A DNA stretch of 20,642 nucleotides, from contig NZ_CALHGM010000006.1 of the NCBI RefSeq assembly GCF_938030145.1, positions 1 to 20,642 of the forward strand, read 5' to 3'. Position numbers and translations under genes: made by a program. This stretch comes from an uncultured Campylobacter sp. Its GTDB lineage: Bacteria; Campylobacterota; Campylobacteria; Campylobacterales; Campylobacteraceae. The notes beneath the pieces are model-generated. The model saw only the letters and a program-made list of their open reading frames with translations, ran no database searches and was not told where the DNA came from. Of the stretch, positions 8,253 to 14,938 are shown piece after piece. Position 1 is the stretch's first letter. Each line of letters opens with the position of its first letter.

Positions 8253-8278
8253 GCCTTTAAATTTTAAAATTTAAAGGC
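8253..8278. terminator. 26-base perfect palindrome between convergent genes
   Basis: The arms GCCTTTAAATTTT and AAAATTTAAAGGC are exactly complementary, and the site lies between the ends of two convergent genes. Position and symmetry suggest a bidirectional terminator. It is also the longest copy of the TTTAAAATTT-cored palindromes that recur in this window. Confidence 0.45.
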
Positions 8279-8312
8279 TTCGCCATTTGAGGCTTCTTTC
8301 ATATAAAGCTCT

Positions 8313-8999
8313 TTAATTATTAATTAAATCCAGCCATACGTGGCGCTGGGTCTTGTCCAAATCAATGTCTTTTGTCTTCATAAAAAATTCTTTTATCCTA
8401 ACGTAGTCGTCCATAGTTTCTATCGTAAAGGCGATATCTTTATCCTTGCCTCGGATTATTATATTATCGTAGAATATAAATCTAAGTTGAAATTTAAAAA
8501 CCAAAAAATATATAAATTTTGAGATGAATAAAAACAAAAACGTCAATATTAATATAAAAATTACTTTGGAACTACCTGTTTCTATATATTTTCTTACGCC
8601 GATAGCTAATACCAATATGCAGATCAATAAAAAAGCGATTATCGTAGCATACGGATCAAATTTTAAGAAAAATCTATAAAAAGTGCCTTGCCTCCTAAGC
8701 CACTCATTATCTCTTGCAAAATAGGCTCTTTTTACATCCTTAAGATCATCTAAGAATATAGTTTTTTCGGGCATTTTATTTGTATAATAAGTAACTCTAT
8801 CATTATAAATTTTTACAAATTTCTTATTAAAAAAATTTGTAAAATATTCCATTATTATAGGCAGTCCGAAAAATGGAAATACTATAAAAAGCTGATTATA
8901 TCTAGTTTGATTGGGTTCATATGAATACATAAAAATCATAATCGCAAGCGTGCATACCGTAGCAAGAACTATATAAAAATTTGTCCTATCTTTGAGCAC
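8313..8999 (-). CDS. Four-helix membrane protein, body of a disrupted gene
   Basis: Reading from a GTG at 8999, this is a 228-residue protein with hydrophobic helices at about residues 8-25, 36-57, 118-135 and 145-168, and a soluble C-terminal tail of about 55 residues. Between the second and third helices a strand-rich stretch (KIYNDRVTYYTNK, then DLKDVKRAYF) resembles small membrane-associated PH-like domains; this is only an impression. The frame stays open upstream to 9161 and encodes ARDYNKEPL just before the GTG, homologous to ARDYDKEPI in the next gene. The original protein was therefore longer, and a TAG at 9164-9162 separates it from an N-terminal part starting at 9227. AAAGAG six bases before the GTG might permit internal initiation. 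The gene is AT-rich, unlike the trp genes. Function unknown. Confidence 0.6.
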   Translation of the reverse strand: MLKDRTNFYIVLATVCTLAIMIFMYSYEPNQTRYNQLFIVFPFFGLPIIMEYFTNFFNKKFVKIYNDRVTYYTNKMPEKTIFLDDLKDVKRAYFARDNEWLRRQGTFYRFFLKFDPYATIIAFLLICILVLAIGVRKYIETGSSKVIFILILTFLFLFISKFIYFLVFKFQLRFIFYDNIIIRGKDKDIAFTIETMDDYVRIKEFFMKTKDIDLDKTQRHVWLDLINN

Positions 9000-9161
9000 T
9001 AAAGGCTCTTTATTGTAATCACGAGCGCAACTCGGATTTTGTCTGAACTTAGTAAGACTTATGCTTTCGTTTGAATTTGTAGCGGAGCCATTCGTGAGTT
9101 TTTCAAATTTAAAATTTTTACTATCAGAATTCTCGGCATCAAAATTCCGCCCCGAATCCCG

Positions 9162-9227
9162 CTATAAATTTTGACGCCGTTCATTTAAAATTTTATTTAG
9201 CTTTTCGAGCCTCTGTTTTTTATTCAT
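9162..9227 (-). pseudogene. Severed N-terminus of the 8313 gene
   Basis: An ATG at 9227, 16 bases after the stop of the upstream paralog, starts MNKKQRLEKLNKILNERRQ and runs in the same frame as the membrane protein downstream, but ends at TAG (9164-9162) after 21 codons. Beyond the TAG the frame continues for 54 more codons to the GTG at 8999, with a polar linker that includes RNFDAENSDSKNF. A single nonsense change or a repeat carrying a stop is the simplest explanation; a sequencing error is also possible. Confidence 0.5.
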
Positions 9228-9243
9228 CTTTATTCTTTATAGC

Positions 9244-9888
9244 CTACACAAAAATTTGCGGCGGGATTTTATCTAAATTTTTTCCCGTTTTCAATATAAA
9301 ATAGGCTTTTAGCTCTTTGTATTCTTTGCTTGTTAATATGCTTGCTTCGATATAATTACCATTGCTCATAAAAATAAGGCTGTCGTTTCCTATGTCAAAT
9401 CCCAAATTTTTCTTAAATCTAAATATGATTAAGGGCGCAAACGCCAAAAATAAGGAGATCGGCACAATTAAAATTCCATAAGAAATTTTATTTTTAAAAG
9501 TTACTACCAAAGATAAAAGGACTATCCACGCGAATGCGACAAAAAATGTTGAAATTTTACCTTTTTTAGTTATTTTAAAAGTAGACGGTCCAAAGGTGCG
9601 TTTTATTGCAATTATTTCGGATAAATTTATAGAGTATAGAGTCACCCTCTTTTTCTCTGAATAATATTCGATAACTGAATTTTTAAATTTTATATAGCAG
9701 GTGCCAAATTTATCCGAAAGTTCTAGCCAGCGTTTAACGGATCTTGGCGAGTCTTGCCTTGTTCCAAAATCTATGAAATTAAGAAAATACAGAAATGGCG
9801 AATAAAATTTAATCATCTCTATTGAATTATCTTTTATGATTATCGGCTCTTTGTCGTAATCCCTTGCTTGAGTTTTAAAATTTTGCAA
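9244..9888 (-). CDS. Membrane protein paralogous to the 8313 gene
   Basis: The body has about 214 residues and begins near a TTG at 9888 that has no ribosome binding site, so this start is only nominal. It shares with the 8313 protein the ARDYxKEPxxxKD opening, a strand-rich section (CYIKFKNSVIEYYSEKKRV, then SEIIAIKRTFG), two adjacent hydrophobic helices (about 111-130 and 136-156), and a C-terminal tail of the same pattern ending LDKIPPQIF. The frame is open upstream to 9951, where TAA at 9954-9952 separates it from a well-initiated N-terminal piece that begins at 10116. It is AT-rich and follows trpF on the same strand. Function unknown. Confidence 0.6.
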   Translation of the reverse strand: MQNFKTQARDYDKEPIIIKDNSIEMIKFYSPFLYFLNFIDFGTRQDSPRSVKRWLELSDKFGTCYIKFKNSVIEYYSEKKRVTLYSINLSEIIAIKRTFGPSTFKITKKGKISTFFVAFAWIVLLSLVVTFKNKISYGILIVPISLFLAFAPLIIFRFKKNLGFDIGNDSLIFMSNGNYIEASILTSKEYKELKAYFILKTGKNLDKIPPQIFV

Positions 9889-9951
9889 AGGTGTATCAGT
9901 GGCACAAGAGAGATCGATTTGCGATTTTTGTTCAACGACATTCGTAAAATT

Positions 9952-10116
9952 TTACTCGCTGGCATTTATAGAATTTTGCCTGCCATCGCTCGTAAATTTT
10001 AGCCCGCCGCCCGCCAAATTTCGCTTATCGCAATTTTTATCTTGTAAGAAATCCTTTATATTTTTATCATACCGCGTTTTGCTTATGCCAAACCTAGCAA
10101 TTTCGTCGTTATACAT
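9952..10116 (-). CDS. 54-residue N-terminal part of the 9244 gene, cut by TAA
   Basis: The ATG at 10116 has the best ribosome binding site in the window (AAGGAGGAGCC before AAATG), 62 bases after the trpF stop. It encodes MYNDEIARFGISKTRYDKN and 35 further residues, then TAA at 9954-9952. The same frame continues after the stop as NFTNVVEQKSQIDLSCATD into the membrane-protein body. The excellent start signal and shared frame indicate that this was the true N-terminus of one longer protein. The last 20 codons before the stop (GGGLKFTSDGRQNSINASE) have the polar, NF/KF-containing character of the repeat-derived linkers. Confidence 0.5.
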   Translation of the reverse strand: MYNDEIARFGISKTRYDKNIKDFLQDKNCDKRNLAGGGLKFTSDGRQNSINASE

Positions 10117-10178
10117 TTGGCTCCTCCTTATACACGCTTGATTTAGATATAACTATCGCGCGAGTTTGCACGCAGAGA

Positions 10179-11909
10179 TCAGCCTTGCGCATTTTTTAAA
10201 ATTTGCAAAATTTCGCTTATCTTTTGTGGATCTTTAATGCCTCGCGCATCCTCCACCCGGCTATTTAGATCGATAGCGTAGGGGCGTAGAGCGAGTGCTT
10301 CAAGTATATTTTGCGCGCCGATACCGCCTGCAAGAATGAAAGAGATCGCGCCGCCTTTGGAAGCAGTACTACACTTATCCGCACCATCATCCTTTGCGGC
10401 ACCCAACTTGCCCACCTCACCGCCGTCATTTGAAATATTTGGTGCGCCCGCCTCATAGTCGTTTACACCTTGATTATTGACGCCTTCGTTTGTGGGTCTT
10501 ACACCACTCAGCCGAGCGGTAGCACACGCACTAAATTTGCACTCATCGTCATTTTTTTCGGCACGACGATCGGCGTTCGTTTCTTGTTTCGTATTGCTCG
10601 ATCGAACAATATCATGTGTGCGTTCGCTCGCTTCATTGCTATTAGAGGCACAGCACACGTCGCTTACCCTCTTGAGCTTCAAATTTCCGTTTTCGCTATG
10701 TTCCGTGCAAGAATTGTTGTAGCCGTTGTTTTTGTCGCGCTTTAAATTCCCCTCGCTATATCCGCTACAGATCGCGCTATGTTTAAGATAGCTCCTTGCG
10801 CCGTCTGAGCCTTGAGCAGTGCCTGCTGCATAGCATTTTTCGTCACTTGATGCGTTATTTTGCGTATCGCAGTGCCCGTTAGCCGAGTCGTATTTTGTGC
10901 TGCCTATGTTTTGAGTTGCGCTACTTGCGCAGTATTTTTCACTGCTCGCCGCGCCGTATCGTCCTTCGTAACCAAGCCCTGCATGTCGCAGCAAACCCCA
11001 ATCAAAGCTTACGCCGTTACCGCCCAGGCTCGTTCCTTTAGCGTCGAATAATATTCGATCGAAGCTCAAGCCCTCAAGCGGCGGCATTTCGGCACCAATA
11101 CTTAGCACCTGCCACGCCTCGATGCCCGCTGCGTTGAGGCGCGCTTTGAAATCCGCGCTTATGCGTCCATAAATCTGAGCGCAGTCCAGTTCGCAAGCCT
11201 CGCAAATTTTTAAAATTTGCTCCTCACTTAGGACTTCCGCGCCAAAAATTTCAGAATTCAGATCCTTTACTGAAGCAGGCGCGGCGTAGTTTGCATTTAA
11301 ATTTACGCTCAAATCGTCGCGCTCGTTTTCGTAAAATTTTAAGCCGCCGCTCGTGCCCGCGTAAATTTTATCTTCGCATGCGGCGACGCTGTGTTCTTCC
11401 GAGCTCAAAGCAAAAACTCCGACGCACTTTGCGCCGTTTTGGTGCGCGATACGTGCGATCTCGCGCGCTGTTTCTACGCTAACGCGGCGTTTGGAGCTTG
11501 ATACAAAAATTACGCCTAAAAATTCCACCCGCGAGCCCGAGCCGTCGTCCTGGCTTCGCGAATCGCTACTGAAATTTTTATCGCAATCGGAATTTTGCTC
11601 AGACGTAAAATTTGCATGATTTTGTGCGCGGCATGCGGAATTCTCACTGCCCTGATTAAAATTTTGCACGAAATTCTTGCTACTGGAATTTCGCGTAGCA
11701 TTCTCGGCATCCGAATTAAAATTCCGCTCAGAATTTTCGCCGCAAAAATTAGAATTTTTTATTAAGCTCTCGCTACCCGATTGCGGTAAATTTTTGGCGC
11801 CGTCCGCGCGCTCTAAATTTACGCAGAAAGCCGAGCCGCACGCCAGCACGGCGCGGGCTTCGGCGGCGCTTTTGATGCCGCAAATTTTGATCTTACTTCT
11901 GTACAACAT
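10179..11909 (-). CDS. trpF: Phosphoribosylanthranilate isomerase with three long insertions
   Basis: TrpF converts phosphoribosylanthranilate to CdRP in tryptophan synthesis and is normally a single barrel of about 200 residues; here it has 576. All core parts are present in order: KICGIK with the catalytic C10, VEFLGVIFVSSSKRRVS, KCVGVF, CAQIYG (QLHG in most homologs), FDRILFDAKG with the catalytic D289, GGNGVSFDW, FILAGGIGAQNI, and DLNSRVEDARGIKD. Three Ser/Asn/Asp-rich insertions interrupt them: about residues 33-127, 169-225 and 308-520. The frame is intact throughout and the active-site residues are kept, so the enzyme could still work. The ATG lies inside the methyltransferase 3' end (17-base overlap), which suggests coupling. 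The third insertion is rich in cysteine. Confidence 0.9.
   Translation of the reverse strand: MLYRSKIKICGIKSAAEARAVLACGSAFCVNLERADGAKNLPQSGSESLIKNSNFCGENSERNFNSDAENATRNSSSKNFVQNFNQGSENSACRAQNHANFTSEQNSDCDKNFSSDSRSQDDGSGSRVEFLGVIFVSSSKRRVSVETAREIARIAHQNGAKCVGVFALSSEEHSVAACEDKIYAGTSGGLKFYENERDDLSVNLNANYAAPASVKDLNSEIFGAEVLSEEQILKICEACELDCAQIYGRISADFKARLNAAGIEAWQVLSIGAEMPPLEGLSFDRILFDAKGTSLGGNGVSFDWGLLRHAGLGYEGRYGAASSEKYCASSATQNIGSTKYDSANGHCDTQNNASSDEKCYAAGTAQGSDGARSYLKHSAICSGYSEGNLKRDKNNGYNNSCTEHSENGNLKLKRVSDVCCASNSNEASERTHDIVRSSNTKQETNADRRAEKNDDECKFSACATARLSGVRPTNEGVNNQGVNDYEAGAPNISNDGGEVGKLGAAKDDGADKCSTASKGGAISFILAGGIGAQNILEALALRPYAIDLNSRVEDARGIKDPQKISEILQILKNAQG
10350..10988 (-). other. Third trpF insertion, about 213 codons, Cys/Ser/Asn-rich
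   Basis: This segment lies between the GGNGVSFDW and LAGGIG parts of TrpF and has no resemblance to the barrel. It contains about a dozen cysteines and an internal duplication: ASSEKYCASSATQ is echoed by ASSDEKCYAAGTAQ. It has fewer AAATTT words than the first insertion, so it may have a different origin. Confidence 0.6.
11529..11813 (-). repeat. Repeat-like DNA as first in-frame insertion of trpF
   Basis: This stretch encodes about 95 polar residues between the first two barrel strands of TrpF. GAATTT, GAATTC and AAATTT words recur about every 13-20 bases (near 11572, 11590, 11607, 11638, 11657, 11670, 11685, 11713, 11731 and 11752), each giving Asn-Phe or Asn-Ser. Positions 11700-11711 (ATTCTCGGCATC) and 11718-11727 (AAAATTCCGC) match 9129-9140 and 9141-9150 exactly. 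Confidence 0.6.
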
Positions 11910-13014
11910 ATAAAAATTCCGTCACGTAAAGCTCGCGCGCGTTTAAATTTCTGCTCGCGCGGTAGGTCGGATATCGGATCTCTATCGTGCGCACGGAGCC
12001 GATGTGCGCGAGGTTTTTTAAAAATTCCGTCTTCGAGATAAAGCCCTCTGAATTAAAAGAGATTATTAAAAATTTCGCCGGAAATTCCGCCAGCAGCGCA
12101 AAAAATTCCTCCGCAGCACTTGATTTTTTGTTATATGCCGAGCGGTTCCAGTCTGCGGGGATCCCGGAAACCCTGCTAAGCTCCGCAGCATTTGGGCTCT
12201 TGCCCTCGTTTATAAAATCCGTGATCAAATTTAGCATAAAATAGTTCGAGCCGTAGGGATGCTGATTGTAAGGGGGATCGAAATACGCGACGTCAAGCTG
12301 CGAAAAGCGCTCGCGCGCGCTCTGCGAAAAGCGCGAGGCGTCCTCTTGAAAGACCGCGCTTTTGCAGGCGAAATTTGAAAGCACGGGCAGGCGCAGGGAA
12401 ATTTCGCCCATTATGCGAGCTAGCGCGTTTTCGCCGCTGCCGCCGAACTTTCCCACGCCCGCTTTGTCCTTGTAAAAGCCCTTAAAAACGCCGCCCGTGT
12501 TTGAGTGGATGCTCGCCTCGCTAAGCAGAGGCGCTGTGAAAAAATCGCGAAATTCTTGCGGGATTTTGCTTATCTGCTCGCAAAGCCCGCCCAAAATCAG
12601 GGCGTTTCGGCGCGTGTAAAAAGCGCGCTCGCCCGCCTTGATATCCTCATCGTCCTTCGGCGCGTACAGCTCGCTAAAAAAGCTCTCCTTCGGCGTGAAA
12701 TTTCTTAAAATTTCAGCGTGTAGCTCGCTCAAATCCCGCCACAGCTCGTCGCTGAAATTTGAAAGATAGCAGGAGTTTATCGCGCGCGAGTAGCCCTCCA
12801 GATCGTTTGCGATAACGAGGTTTGAGTGCGCTTTAGCCAGGCGCGCGACGATGCCGCTGCCGCTAAAGACGTCCGCGAAGCTGATCTTGCCCTGCCCAAG
12901 CTCCGTCTTAATCTCGCAGATCGCCCGCTCTATCGGCGCTAGCAGCGAGCGCTTGTTGCCCAGATAGCTGATGAGCTGCTCGCTTAAAAACTCCCTCTTT
13001 TCGCCGCTAACCAT
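11893..13014 (-). CDS. D12-class DNA adenine-N6 methyltransferase, orphan
   Basis: This 373-residue enzyme would transfer a methyl group from S-adenosylmethionine to adenine in a specific DNA site. Its motifs follow the alpha (Dam/D12) order: ISYLGNKRSLLAPI near 15-28, the SAM-binding DVFSGSG at 48-54, the acidic ANDLE at 69-73, and the catalytic DPPY at 246-249 in DPPYNQHPYGSNYFML. The recognition site cannot be told from the sequence. No restriction endonuclease gene is next to it. It sits between trpGD and trpF: its ATG directly follows the trpGD stop (TAGATG) and its end overlaps the trpF start by 17 bases, so it should be expressed with the trp genes. It is not a tryptophan enzyme and probably inserted into, or was captured by, the operon. 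Confidence 0.88.
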   Translation of the reverse strand: MVSGEKREFLSEQLISYLGNKRSLLAPIERAICEIKTELGQGKISFADVFSGSGIVARLAKAHSNLVIANDLEGYSRAINSCYLSNFSDELWRDLSELHAEILRNFTPKESFFSELYAPKDDEDIKAGERAFYTRRNALILGGLCEQISKIPQEFRDFFTAPLLSEASIHSNTGGVFKGFYKDKAGVGKFGGSGENALARIMGEISLRLPVLSNFACKSAVFQEDASRFSQSARERFSQLDVAYFDPPYNQHPYGSNYFMLNLITDFINEGKSPNAAELSRVSGIPADWNRSAYNKKSSAAEEFFALLAEFPAKFLIISFNSEGFISKTEFLKNLAHIGSVRTIEIRYPTYRASRNLNARELYVTEFLYVVQK

Positions 13015-14628
13015 CTAAGCTCTCGCCCCTACGTAGTTTTCGTAAAATTCCCACGTCTTGCCCGATCCGATCGCCTCTAAAATTAGCGGCTTAGCCTCTG
13101 CAGGGCTTGCCGCGACATCCGCGCAGTATAGCGCAAACATCGCGTTTAGTACGACGATGTCAAATTTCGGCCCGCCAAGCTCGCCTTTTAAAATTTGCTT
13201 TAAAATCTCGGCGTTAGCCTCGCCGTCGCCGCCTTCGATATCGCCGTGGAATGCCCGAGCGAAGCCGAACTGCTCGGGATTTATGCGGTATTCTAAAATT
13301 TTGCCGTCCTTGACCTCGTGGATCAGTGTCTCGTCGCACAGGCTGATTTCGTCCATACCGTCCATGCCGTGCACCACCAGAGCGTGCTTGCGTCCCAAAA
13401 TCATCAGCGTTTCGGCGATGAGCCTGTTTACTTCCTCCAGATAATTGCCTACGATCTGATTACTTAGACTCAAATTTGGATTTAAAAGCGGCCCCATTAT
13501 ATTAAAAATGGTGCCGATTTTTAGGCGGTTGCGCACCTCTTTGACCTCGGCGGTGATTTTGTGAAAAAACGGCGCGTGAAAAAACGCTAGCCCCGTGCGA
13601 TCTAGCAGCGCCCTAATCTGCGCAAGATCGCTAAGTAGCGGCACACCCAAAGCATCCAGAGCATCGGAGCTGCCCGATCTGCTAGTAATCGCGCGGTTGC
13701 CGTGCTTGGCGACGCGCACACCGAAGCTTGCCGCGATAAAGGCCACGGTCGTGGAGATATTGATCGTCTTTAGCCTATCGCCGCCCGTACCTACGATGTC
13801 AAACATCGGGCTCGGATCGTCGTAGGTGATTGAGTATTTTAGGATACTGCGTACGAGTGCCGTGAGACTGCTTGGATAGAGCGACTTTTCGCTGATCAGC
13901 ACGAGCAGCCCCGCAAGCTGCACGATGTCGTAATCCTGCTCGTAAAGCGCCTTGCAAATGACGGCGTAATCGTCGCTGTCTAGCGGGAAGCTCTTTTGTA
14001 GCTTCAACATAAACGGGGCGAAATTTACCACGAGTTTCTCCTTTAAAATTATCTTTTTGCCGTAATTTATGAAATTTTCGATGATCTTTTTGCCGTATTG
14101 CGTAAAAAAGCTCTCGGGATGAAATTGAATGCCGAAAACAGGCTTGCTTCGGTGCTTCATCGCCATTATAATGCCGTCGTTTTCGCTCTTTGCTAAAATT
14201 TCAAACTCGCGCGGCAGCGTAGCTTCGTCCACATAAAGCGAGTGGTAGCGCATCACTTCAAATTTACGCGGCAGGCCGCTAAAAAGCACTCCATCTGCGT
14301 AAATTTCGATCGCCGAGCTCTTGCCGTGTAGCGGCACCTCCAGCTGCTTTATCTCCGCACCAGCCGCATATCCGATCGCCTGATGCCCCAAACACACGCC
14401 CAAAATCGGCACGTCCAAATCCGCGCGCAAAATATCCAGGCAGACGCCGCTGTCTTTTGGATGATTTGGTCCGGGGCTTAGGATTATGTGCGAAGGGGCA
14501 AGCTCGCGCACCTGCTGCAGCGTTATCTCATCGTTGCGGAAGTAGCGCACCTCCTCGTCGCTTAGCTCCAAAATGTATTGATAAATATTAAAAACGAAGC
14601 TGTCGTAATTATCTATCATTAAAATCAA
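13015..14628 (-). CDS. trpGD: Fused anthranilate synthase glutaminase / phosphoribosyltransferase
   Basis: The 537-residue protein joins two enzymes. TrpG (about 1-190) is a class I glutamine amidotransferase that passes ammonia to TrpE: its nucleophile is C79 in GVCLGHQ and its His-Glu pair is H170 and E172 in FHPES. TrpD (about 205-537) adds phosphoribose from PRPP to anthranilate: GTGGD at 280-284, KHGNRA at 308-313 and SGSSDALDALG are its binding motifs. This fusion is usual in Campylobacter. The start is a TTG at 14628, chosen because AAGGA stands seven bases before it and the protein then opens ILMIDNYDSF as PabA/TrpG proteins do; the ATG three codons later has no spaced binding site. 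A 310-base repeat-rich spacer separates it from trpE. Confidence 0.95.
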   Translation of the reverse strand: MILMIDNYDSFVFNIYQYILELSDEEVRYFRNDEITLQQVRELAPSHIILSPGPNHPKDSGVCLDILRADLDVPILGVCLGHQAIGYAAGAEIKQLEVPLHGKSSAIEIYADGVLFSGLPRKFEVMRYHSLYVDEATLPREFEILAKSENDGIIMAMKHRSKPVFGIQFHPESFFTQYGKKIIENFINYGKKIILKEKLVVNFAPFMLKLQKSFPLDSDDYAVICKALYEQDYDIVQLAGLLVLISEKSLYPSSLTALVRSILKYSITYDDPSPMFDIVGTGGDRLKTINISTTVAFIAASFGVRVAKHGNRAITSRSGSSDALDALGVPLLSDLAQIRALLDRTGLAFFHAPFFHKITAEVKEVRNRLKIGTIFNIMGPLLNPNLSLSNQIVGNYLEEVNRLIAETLMILGRKHALVVHGMDGMDEISLCDETLIHEVKDGKILEYRINPEQFGFARAFHGDIEGGDGEANAEILKQILKGELGGPKFDIVVLNAMFALYCADVAASPAEAKPLILEAIGSGKTWEFYENYVGARA

Positions 14629-14938
14629 AATTTTATCCTTTTTAGGGCGCTTGCGCCTCTTTAAAATTCTAAATAGTTTAAATTTAACCGCTTTGCGGCG
14701 GCTAAATTTAGCGCCGTTTTAGCGTCGCTGCGGGCTAAATTTAAATTCCACTCGCGGCTGCGGCATTACCGCATCTGTCGCGACGTTGCGCGCTTTGCAG
14801 CCGATATGTATCTTGGCTTTGCGGCGCCGAATGTAGCTAGCCGTTAAATTTAACGTCTTAGCAGCGACACGTTTTAAATTTAGCCGAATCAAACTCGCAC
14901 CGAAAAGCGGTGCGCCCGGTTAGCTAAATTTAAAGCGT
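14629..14938 (-). repeat. Repeat-rich spacer between trpE and trpGD
   Basis: This 310-base gap within the trp unit has no gene. The word TAAATTTA occurs six times (14679, 14703, 14736, 14845, 14875, 14925), mostly inside longer palindromes such as GCTAAATTTAGC at 14701-14712 and CGTTAAATTTAACG at 14842-14855. The flanks are GC-rich. The same word occurs three times in the trpE insertion just upstream. Confidence 0.6.
14896..14914 (-). promoter_or_regulatory. Hairpin just after trpE
   Basis: CGCACCG at 14896-14902 pairs exactly with CGGTGCG at 14908-14914 around a five-base loop. No T-run follows on the minus strand, so it may be a processing or stability element rather than a terminator. Confidence 0.35.
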
